Of a stretch of 10,216 bases of DNA, positions 5,594 to 10,216 are shown piece after piece (positions within the stretch are counted from its first letter, which is position 1; every line of letters begins with the position of its first letter). The notes below the pieces were generated by a model. It searched no databases, had not been told where the DNA came from, and saw nothing but the letters and a program-made list of their open reading frames with translations. The stretch spans positions 1 through 10,216 of the forward strand of contig DAHWHT010000193.1 in assembly GCA_027335515.1 (NCBI GenBank), in the 5' to 3' direction. This DNA is from Clostridia bacterium. GTDB taxonomy: Bacteria > Bacillota_E > RBS10-35 > JAJYVN01. The position numbers and the translations under genes were made by a program.

Positions 5594-7555
5594 GTGGGCG
5601 GCGGCGATCGGGGGAGAACGCTTGGCCAGGTCCTGTGGGAAGTGGAGCGCGCCCGGTTTGTCGGTCGGAAACGTGAGCGGGCCCAGTTGGACGCCGCCCT
5701 GAGCGGGGTGCAGAACGCGCCCTCGCGCCACGTCTGGCTGCAGGGTGCCGAGGGCGTGGGCAAGTCCGCCCTGCTGCGGGTCCTGGTGCATCAGGCCCGC
5801 TACCGGTCGCTCCCCGTGCTGCATATCGAAGGCGCGGCACGGCCGAACCGGGTGGCGCTGGCGCTGCAGGAACTGGCGTACGACCTGCGCCACAGCCTGG
5901 GGGTGCCGGTGCTCGCGACACCGCCGTCCTTGGCCTCCGGCATTCAGATGGCGGGCTGGCCCTGGAACCGTCCGCTGCTGGTGGCGGTGGACGACGCCGA
6001 TCAGTTGATGGACGCCGAGGCCGCCGTCCTGGCCAACGTGCTGCGGCCGCTGGATGTCGGCGTCTGCGCCGTTTGGGCGGCCCGCCAGCAGCGTCCCGGG
6101 CTCTGGCGGGAGGCGCTGCCCGCCGGTGTGGCCGCGGAGCGCCGCACCCTCTCCGGGCTTGAACCCTGCCATGCCCAGCGACTGGTGGAGCGGGACGGGG
6201 TACGGTTGGACGCGGCCGTGGTGCACGCGGCCTCCGCCGGCAATCCCCGGATGCTGGCGCGCGCGGCCAGCCGGTTGGAAGAACCGGACGCGCCCCGTGC
6301 CGCCTGGGATCGCGAGGCGGCCGTCGTGTCGCTGCTGGTGGAACAATGGCTGCACCCCGGCTCCCGTCGCCTGGCGTGGCGCGCCGGGGTGGGTCAGGCC
6401 GGCACCATGGACACCGTGGTCGCGGCTGCCGCGGTGCTGGGTCCGTGCGACCGCCATTCCCTGTCGCAGATCCTGGGCGGCGCGCAGGTGAGGGCGCACT
6501 GGTCGCGGTTGGAGCGGCTGCCCTTCGTGGTGCGCGGTGCCGGCGGTCACCACCTGGATCTCGCGGTGGCCGAGCACCTCGGCGGGGAGGTTCGCCGCTG
6601 GCGGCCCTGGGCGGTCCGCCACTGGCGCCTGCGCGCCGTCGGTATCGGGCGCGGGGGGGACCCCGCGGTGGCGTGGCGGGAGTCTGTGGTCCAGGCCGCG
6701 CGCTGGTGGCCGCCGCTTCCCGACGCCGTCGGGGACGTTTCGGTTCCTTCGGCGGCCCAGGCACCGACGCGGTTGGCCTCGTCGGCTGCCGGCCCCTGGC
6801 AGGGGAGCGGCGGGTTGGTGGTGGCCATGACCGACGTCGGGGTGGTGGTGCGGCCGGCGGGCCGGTCCTGCGCGGCCTGTGCCCGCCGCGTGGCGCTGGC
6901 CGACGGTGCGCGGTCGGCCCTGGGTGGGCACGCCCTGGTGGGGCCCGCCCTTCGCGCCTACGGCGACGGGGCGCGCGACGCGGACGCCCTGCAGTTCTGC
7001 CTCAGCCCGCGGGATCCGGAACGGGCCGGCGGCCTGCCCTGTGGATTTATTGGCCGCGGTTCCGCCGATCTGGCCGGTTTGCGGCGTGTGGTGTGGGCCT
7101 CCCAGGCCGACGTGGCCCCCGCGGCCGAGCGGCTCGGCTTCCGGTCCCTGGGACGCGACGGGGGCGCCGCACTCTACGATCTGGACCTTCCCGTCGCTGG
7201 ACGGCGGGAAGGCCATCGGCTGGCCGGGCGGTTGGCATCCACCCCGCCGTCTGAATCCCAGGTGGCCGCCCTGCGTGCCGCACTGGCCGCCATGGACGAT
7301 CCGCCTCGGCTGCTGGCGACGGCCGTCGGCGCGTACGGCGTCGAGGCCTTCCAGCTACGCGGCGCGATTGAGATCCGCCGTTGGTTGCAGGACATGCTGG
7401 AACTGACCGCCGCGGACGGCAGTCTGCCGCCGGTGGACGCAAGCCTGCTGCGGGCGAGCATGGAGGATGGCGCGTTAGAGGCGGTGCCGACCGCGGTGCG
7501 GCTGTATCGGACGCGGCGGGCGTCCGCGCGCTTTGCCGCCCTGCTGTTTGCCTGA
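5594..7555 (+). CDS. STAND/AAA_16-type ATPase, probable regulatory protein
   Basis: A 653-residue protein. An in-frame TAA at 5570 limits the N-terminus, so GTG 5594 is the best start, though its Shine-Dalgarno (GAGG, 5587-5590) is close. GTG 5642 is an alternative. ATPase cues are FVGR at 22-25 before the P-loop (typical of AAA_16/MalT-like ATPases), Walker A GAEGVGKS at 51-58, Walker B LLVAVDD at 128-134 and SAGNPRML at 214-221 (GNPxxL motif). Residues about 270-345 look like the winged-helix segment that follows the ATPase core in LuxR/STAND regulators (LERLPFVVRGAGGHHLDL). Residues about 405-535 end in AERLGFRSLGRDGG and ALYDLDLP, vaguely like the end of a GNAT fold. The last 100 residues (VAALRAALAAMDDPPRLLA, then EAVPTAVRLYRTRRASARFA) resemble a degenerate output helix-turn-helix. 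A signalling or transcription-control role is inference, and only the ATPase core is secure. Confidence 0.85.
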   Translation: MGGGDRGRTLGQVLWEVERARFVGRKRERAQLDAALSGVQNAPSRHVWLQGAEGVGKSALLRVLVHQARYRSLPVLHIEGAARPNRVALALQELAYDLRHSLGVPVLATPPSLASGIQMAGWPWNRPLLVAVDDADQLMDAEAAVLANVLRPLDVGVCAVWAARQQRPGLWREALPAGVAAERRTLSGLEPCHAQRLVERDGVRLDAAVVHAASAGNPRMLARAASRLEEPDAPRAAWDREAAVVSLLVEQWLHPGSRRLAWRAGVGQAGTMDTVVAAAAVLGPCDRHSLSQILGGAQVRAHWSRLERLPFVVRGAGGHHLDLAVAEHLGGEVRRWRPWAVRHWRLRAVGIGRGGDPAVAWRESVVQAARWWPPLPDAVGDVSVPSAAQAPTRLASSAAGPWQGSGGLVVAMTDVGVVVRPAGRSCAACARRVALADGARSALGGHALVGPALRAYGDGARDADALQFCLSPRDPERAGGLPCGFIGRGSADLAGLRRVVWASQADVAPAAERLGFRSLGRDGGAALYDLDLPVAGRREGHRLAGRLASTPPSESQVAALRAALAAMDDPPRLLATAVGAYGVEAFQLRGAIEIRRWLQDMLELTAADGSLPPVDASLLRASMEDGALEAVPTAVRLYRTRRASARFAALLFA

Positions 7556-7571
7556 GGTGCGCGGGCGCACC
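7556..7571 (+). terminator. Hairpin abutting the ATPase stop codon
   Basis: GGTGCG (7556-7561) pairs with CGCACC (7566-7571) around the loop CGGG, starting at the base after TGA 7553-7555. There is no T-tract. It is a plausible end of the ATPase transcript. Confidence 0.35.
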
Positions 7572-8091
7572 ACCGTACGCGGATCCGTGGTCGACGTCGA
7601 CGGAAAGCACCAACGCCCCGCCCATCGGGCCCCCGCGCGACCCCGCCGGCGGCACGCCCGCCCAAGCAAACGCCCACGCCCTGGGCTTGCGAAACGCGCC
7701 GCCGCCCACTTCCGGGGGCGTACGGGGAAGGGCCGCCCCGATGCCGCACCGCCCGGGATACCCGCAGGTGGGCGCGGCGCGTCGAAATCCCCGGTGCGCT
7801 GGCGCGGCAACGGCGGACGACGGCCTGGGAACGCGGCACGTTCCGCAGTTCGACGCCGTTGGCCCGTCCGGAGGATTCCCAATGCCGGTGCCTCACCCCT
7901 GGACCGTTCGAAAACCCTCTGGGGTTTTGGCCACGGGTGGCGTGGGCTGGTGCCGGTGTCCCGCTTGCACGGCCGGGTGGCGGTCATCGCAGGAGGGACC
8001 ACCGCCCGACCCCGCAAGCCCTGCCCGCATTCGGAAGGGACCGCGCCGCATAACGACTGCAAATATGGGGCATCCGGATAACACGCAGACC
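7572..8091. other. Gene-poor stretch without a convincing gene
   Basis: About 520 bases in which every open frame is rich in Arg and Pro, lacks the sharp G/C third-position bias of the neighbours and shows no recognisable domain. The best small candidate is 7882-8130 (82 residues), because GGAGG lies 7 bases before its ATG. Its codon use is mixed, though, and it runs through the next gene's promoter. A symmetrical hairpin, AAAACCC (7911-7917) with GGGTTTT (7922-7928), lies in the middle and could act as a terminator. I see no tRNA, rRNA, tmRNA, RNase P or SRP RNA signature. The stretch may be decayed coding sequence or an untranslated region. Confidence 0.6.
7911..7928. terminator. Possible terminator hairpin AAAACCC/GGGTTTT
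   Basis: This is a perfect 7-bp inverted repeat with the loop TCTG, ending in TTTT on the plus strand (and, by symmetry, on the minus strand). It is the only hairpin in the window that ends in a T run. It lies 355 bases beyond the ATPase stop and about 165 bases before the next promoter, so it may insulate the two units. Confidence 0.4.
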
Positions 8092-8120
8092 TTGCTTGGG
8101 GTTTCGTCTTCCGTTACATT
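8092..8120 (+). promoter_or_regulatory. Sigma-70-type promoter for the zinc-ribbon regulator
   Basis: TTGCTT (8092-8097) and TACATT (8115-8120) are separated by exactly 17 bases and match the -35 (TTGACA) and -10 (TATAAT) consensus at 4 of 6 positions each. The local base composition drops to a far more AT-rich level here than elsewhere. Transcription would start near 8127, giving a leader of about 38 bases before the GTG at 8165, which carries a GGGGG ribosome site. This is the clearest promoter in the window. Confidence 0.65.
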
Positions 8121-8164
8121 CGAGTCCTGAATCCAAACTTCGCTCTGAAATGTGGGGGCACACC

Positions 8165-8797
8165 GTGGCAAGCAGCGACCGCGAGGATCCGCCGATGGCG
8201 GAGGCGCGCACGCGCATTCTTGAGACCCTGGTCAAGGATCTGCAGGCGGCCGGCGGCGAGGCGACCATCACCGCCGGCGGGGTTGCCGAGCGGCTGGGCA
8301 TGTCCGTGAAGACGTTTCGCGACCACCTGGCAGCCCTTTGCGCCGACGGGCACCTGGTGAAGGTGCGCGCCGGCCTGAAAGGAACGACGCTTTCGCTGCC
8401 GGCCCCGGCCGCCCCGCCGCCACCCGATGCGGCGCAGGCCCTGCGCCATCGCCTGCGCGCGCACCTGGCCGACGCAATACGCGACGCCGGCGGCGAGGTG
8501 CTCACCACGTCCGACCGCCTCGCGCTCGCCCTGGGCGCCAAGACGACCACGATCACGTACCACCTCAAGGCCCTTGCCGATCTCGGCCACATCGTCACCG
8601 ACCGGGCCGGTCGCAGCGGCACGCGCATCCGCCTTGGCCGCGCGGATTCCGGCCACGGCGGTGGGGAGGTGTCCGGCAGGCGGCGGCGCGCGGCGACCGT
8701 CCACGGGGCGGTGCGCTTCTGCCCGTTTTGCGGCGGCAAGCTCGCGGATGGCGGCTGGACCTACTGCGGCGCCTGCGGCCAGAAGCTGCCCGTCTGA
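8165..8797 (+). CDS. Two-domain winged-helix regulator with C-terminal zinc ribbon
   Basis: A 210-residue protein from GTG 8165, which has GGGGG (8154-8158) 6 bases upstream. ATG 8195, with AGGA upstream, would drop ten residues and is also possible. There are three parts. Residues 14-78 are a winged helix with the helix-turn-helix VAERLGMSVKTFRDHLAAL at 40-58 and a wing ending RAGLKGTTLSL. Residues 79-88 are an Ala/Pro linker. Residues 92-157 are a second winged helix, LALALGAKTTTITYHLKAL at 119-137, whose wing ends RAGRSGTRIRL. The two are internal duplicates, sharing AGGE, H-L-x-A-L, G-H-(L/I)-V and R-A-G-x-x-G-T at matching positions. A basic linker (GRRRRA) leads to a zinc ribbon with C186-x2-C189 and C201-x2-C204 (CPFCGGK ... 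YCGACGQK). It is probably a cytoplasmic DNA-binding regulator. Its ligand and targets are unknown. It has its own promoter and no partner gene. Confidence 0.85.
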   Translation: MASSDREDPPMAEARTRILETLVKDLQAAGGEATITAGGVAERLGMSVKTFRDHLAALCADGHLVKVRAGLKGTTLSLPAPAAPPPPDAAQALRHRLRAHLADAIRDAGGEVLTTSDRLALALGAKTTTITYHLKALADLGHIVTDRAGRSGTRIRLGRADSGHGGGEVSGRRRRAATVHGAVRFCPFCGGKLADGGWTYCGACGQKLPV

Positions 8798-8833
8798 CCG
8801 GCGGGCGCCGTCCCCTGGCCGTCTACGGCGCGC

Positions 8834-8889
8834 GTGCCTGTGCGGTCGTGCGGGAAGGTGCTCCGCAGAACCCGAAAGGCCGCAGGCAC
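8834..8889 (+). other. Branched inverted repeat downstream of the zinc-ribbon regulator
   Basis: GTGCCTG (8834-8840) pairs with CAGGCAC (8883-8889), and CGG (8843-8845) pairs with CCG (8880-8882) after a 2-base bulge. Inside, TGCGG (8849-8853) pairs with CCGCA (8863-8867). Together with the next hairpins this makes a structured 3' region 37 bases after the stop. It could be a 3' UTR structure or a small RNA. No known RNA family is recognised. Confidence 0.3.
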
Positions 8890-8900
8890 CCCCGACGGGG

Positions 8901-8937
8901 CGGAGGCCATGCCCGGCGTTGACGGGCATGGCCTCCG
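8901..8937 (+). terminator. 15-bp perfect hairpin, probable terminator
   Basis: CGGAGGCCATGCCCG (8901-8915) and CGGGCATGGCCTCCG (8923-8937) are perfect complements around the 7-base loop GCGTTGA. It lies 104 bases after the zinc-ribbon gene stop and also faces the 3' side of the minus-strand IS remnant, so it may serve both directions. There is no T-tract. It is the longest perfect stem in the window. Confidence 0.55.
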
Positions 8938-8949
8938 TAGGCCCAACGC

Positions 8950-8975
8950 GCCGTCCGGTGGGCACGCCGGACGGC
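8950..8975. repeat. Second perfect hairpin next to the truncated IS end
   Basis: GCCGTCCGG (8950-8958) and CCGGACGGC (8967-8975) form a 9-bp perfect stem with an 8-base loop, only 12 bases after the 15-bp hairpin. It stands between that terminator candidate and the broken end of the IS remnant. Confidence 0.5.
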
Positions 8976-9009
8976 CGGGGCGGGGCGGGGTCACCCGCCT
9001 CTGGGTGCC

Positions 9010-9704
9010 GATATAGGTAATGCCGGCCACCCACAGCCGATGGACCGTCTCCGGCGTGAAGTCCCGGTCGACCAGGTTCGGCGCCGGTGTGGTCGCGGCA
9101 TCGACGACCGTCGTGTGGACGCGCCGCGGCCGACGCTGTCCCGACACACCCAACTCCGCCATGAGCCGGGCCACGCGCTTCTGGTCAATGTGGACCCCCC
9201 ATCGGGCCAGGGTGGCATGGATCCGTGGCGTGCCGCACGTGCCACGGCTTGTGGCATGGATCTCGCCGATCGCTTCCTTGAACCATGCCTCCTGTGCCGC
9301 GTGGCGCTGCCTTCAGGCGTCGTACCCGGCACGGGCGACCTGCAGGACCCGGAAGAGCATGGCGATCGAGTGGCCGTCCTTCTCCGCGTCGACAAACCGG
9401 AAGCACTTCACCGGGTTGTGCTCTCCCTGGCGAAGAAGGCTGCGCCTTTTTGGGATGTTCCGCTCTTGTCGCAAGATGCGGTTCTCCCGCTTGAGCTCGT
9501 GGATCTCGATCTTCTCCGGCGTCGTCAGGTCCCCGGGCCGCCCTTTCCCTGCGTCGGCCTCAGCCTGACGGGATCCAGTTGCGCAGCGTTTGACCCGCGA
9601 CGCCAGATCGTTTTGGACCTCCTCGACCGTCTTCCCGTCTTGCGGACCAAATCAACGGCTCGGGTGCGGAACTCCCTCGGATACGGCGGCTCCGTCTTTG
9701 GCAC
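9010..9704 (-). pseudogene. IS3-family transposase OrfA/OrfB remnant
   Basis: OrfA starts at GTG 9704-9702 with GGAGGA 8 bases upstream and reads VPKTEPPYPREFRTRAVDLV. A shift near 9642 moves the reading to GKTVEEVQNDL, and two compensating shifts around 9598-9570 displace the LRNWI motif. A further shift in the Lys/Ala-rich end near 9450 fuses the OrfA tail with OrfB. OrfB continues with KCFRFVDAEKDGHSIAMLFR, then VLQVARAGYDA followed by an in-frame TGA (9315-9313) where the family has Trp (GYYAW). It then reads GTCGTPRIHATLARWGVHI, DQKRVARLMAELGVSGQRR and LWVAGITYI. The first catalytic Asp of the DDE triad (WVADITY) is Gly here (codon 9024-9022), and the protein breaks off directly after it. 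The product would be inactive. Confidence 0.88.
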
Positions 9705-9759
9705 GTGGATCTTCCTCCAACTGGAAGGGCCTGCCAACCTTAATCTGGGGCTGTCCACA
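9010..9759 (-). mobile_element. Truncated, decayed IS3-family insertion sequence
   Basis: The element reads on the minus strand from a probable terminal repeat beginning TGTGGACAGCCCC (from 9759 downward; IS3-family ends start with TG). It continues through OrfA and about the first half of OrfB. Recognisable IS3 homology stops at about 9010, just after the first DDE motif. The last third of the transposase and the other terminal repeat are missing, and I find no second copy of the TGTGGACAG end between 8800 and 9010. No target-site duplication can be assigned because one end is lost. Confidence 0.8.
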
Positions 9760-9796
9760 TAACCGGGCTGGGCTCACGGGTTGAGAACTGAGAGGG

Positions 9797-9818
9797 CTTC
9801 GGCAGCGCTGCGTCGAAG
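9797..9818. promoter_or_regulatory. Imperfect palindrome upstream of the solute-binding protein gene
   Basis: CTTCG-GCAGC (9797-9806) faces GCTGC-GT-CGAAG (9807-9818), giving ten complementary pairs with a 2-base bulge. It lies 55 bases before the ATG. It could be an operator for a sugar-responsive repressor or an mRNA hairpin. A smaller hairpin, CGAAGG/CCTTCG (9814-9828), overlaps its right arm. I see no clear -35/-10 pair around it. Confidence 0.3.
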
Positions 9819-9872
9819 GCCGCCTTCGTGGCGTTCGTAGCAGCAAGACGTATCCAAAGAGGGGGTTTGTGA

Positions 9873-10216
9873 ATGCTTAGCGGGCGAAGGCGCGTGTTGG
9901 TGCACACCGCCGGAGTGGCGGCAGGGATCGGTGTGCTTGCCGGTTGCGGTTCGGTCGGTACCGGCAACGGGGCCCCAAAGGCTCGTTTCACTGGCACGGT
10001 GGTCAGTTTCGCTCCGAACTGGCAGGGACCGTGGAACAAGTCCGCCCTGGGATTGGTACAGCAGGTGATCCAAGAGCACTTTGAAGCAAAACACCATGGC
10101 ATCCACGTAAAAGTGGTCGCATCCACGGAATCCCAGGCAGCGGCGCAAATCACTGCGGCAATTGCAGGTAGCGGCTTTGTAGACGTCTTCAACGACTGCT
10201 GCACGGACCTGCCAAC
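9873..10216 (+). CDS. ABC-type extracellular solute-binding lipoprotein, N-terminal part (3' partial)
   Basis: The first 114 codons of a gene that runs off the right edge. The ATG at 9873 has AGAGGGGG 7 bases upstream. The N-terminus is a lipoprotein signal: basic MLSGRRRVLV, a hydrophobic stretch and the lipobox L-A-G-C with Cys 25, followed by a Gly/Ser-rich linker. The RRRVL pattern also resembles a twin-arginine signal, so Tat export is possible. The mature part reads FTGTVVSFAPNWQGPWN, LGLVQQVIQEHFEAKHHGI, HVKVVAS, AAAQITAAIAGSGFVDVFND. This matches family 1 (sugar-type) solute-binding proteins: a beta strand, a helix ending in F-E-x-x-x-x-G-I-x-V, then a Q-I/A-A-A-G-x-x-x-D-V segment. 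It would capture a solute outside the membrane for an ABC importer encoded further right. Its codons are noticeably richer in A/T than elsewhere (GAA, GCA, AAA, CAA, ATT), a sign of different origin. Confidence 0.85.
   Translation, partial: MLSGRRRVLVHTAGVAAGIGVLAGCGSVGTGNGAPKARFTGTVVSFAPNWQGPWNKSALGLVQQVIQEHFEAKHHGIHVKVVASTESQAAAQITAAIAGSGFVDVFNDCCTDLP

Noticed and set aside
5363..7216. 617-codon open frame on the minus strand across the ATPase gene
   Set aside because: The plus-strand frame has Walker motifs and correct codon bias. The antisense product is low-complexity (Arg/Gly/Pro/His) without recognisable domains.
7700..7940. tmRNA/tRNA-like strings (GGGGGCGTAC near 7725 and CCGTTCGAAAACCC near 7905)
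   Set aside because: There is no TTCGACGGG block, no acceptor stem, no CCA end and no cloverleaf. The matches are too short.
7533..8081. 182-codon plus-strand frame ending with an SDR-like string (LHGRVAVIAGGTTA)
   Set aside because: The rest is Arg/Pro-rich and lacks codon bias, and no dehydrogenase motif follows the string. It is probably chance.
8991..9568. Plus-strand open frames (9020-9568, 9040-9762) over the IS region
   Set aside because: The minus strand carries clear though broken IS3 transposase homology in the same place. The plus-strand products have no domain and are shadows.
1..10216. CRISPR array or other direct-repeat array
   Set aside because: I found no regularly spaced repeats by reading through the window. 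The repeats seen are inverted, short and unique.

Overview
The window is about 10 kb of very GC-rich bacterial DNA. Its genes use G or C at nearly every third codon position and have strong purine-rich ribosome binding sites (for example AGGGAGG before the oxidoreductase). It carries an LPKTG sortase-anchored surface protein and a lipobox lipoprotein, so a Gram-positive cell envelope is likely. A high-GC Firmicute of the Sulfobacillus/Thermaerobacter/Limnochordia type, or an actinobacterium, would fit. That placement is inference and the sequence alone does not settle it.

Left part (1-2180): a 5'-truncated gene on the plus strand ends in a DUF1349-like beta-sandwich domain. It converges on a minus-strand Gfo/Idh/MocA-family NAD(P)-dependent oxidoreductase, with a strong hairpin between the two stops.

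Second part (2396-3953): three co-directional genes form a likely operon. They encode a DUF2249 protein, a hemerythrin (HHE) protein with all its iron ligands, and a Crp/Fnr-type regulator without FNR-like cysteines. This combination is usually associated with nitric oxide, oxygen or redox responses. Next comes a secreted, sortase-anchored protein (4132-4869) with a jelly-roll, carbohydrate-binding-like body.

Third part (5092-7555): a small protein with a possible Myb/HTH-like domain precedes a 653-residue STAND/AAA_16-type ATPase. The ATPase has Walker A and B motifs, a probable winged-helix segment and a poorly conserved C-terminal half. A gene-poor stretch of about 600 bp follows. It ends in a clear sigma-70-type promoter (TTGCTT, 17 bp, TACATT) for a regulator built of two duplicated winged-helix domains plus a C-terminal zinc ribbon.

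Right part (8798-10216): several hairpins are followed by a decayed, truncated IS3-family element on the minus strand. It has frameshifts, an in-frame stop and a lost first catalytic Asp. The window ends inside the first third or so of an ABC-type solute-binding lipoprotein, whose base composition is visibly less GC-rich than the rest.

Nearly every gene 3' end is followed by a GC-rich hairpin with no U-tract. I see no CRISPR array, tRNA or rRNA. No multi-gene system in the window is demonstrably new. The best leads are the duplicated winged-helix/zinc-ribbon regulator, the ATPase with its small upstream partner, and the DUF2249-hemerythrin-Crp operon.
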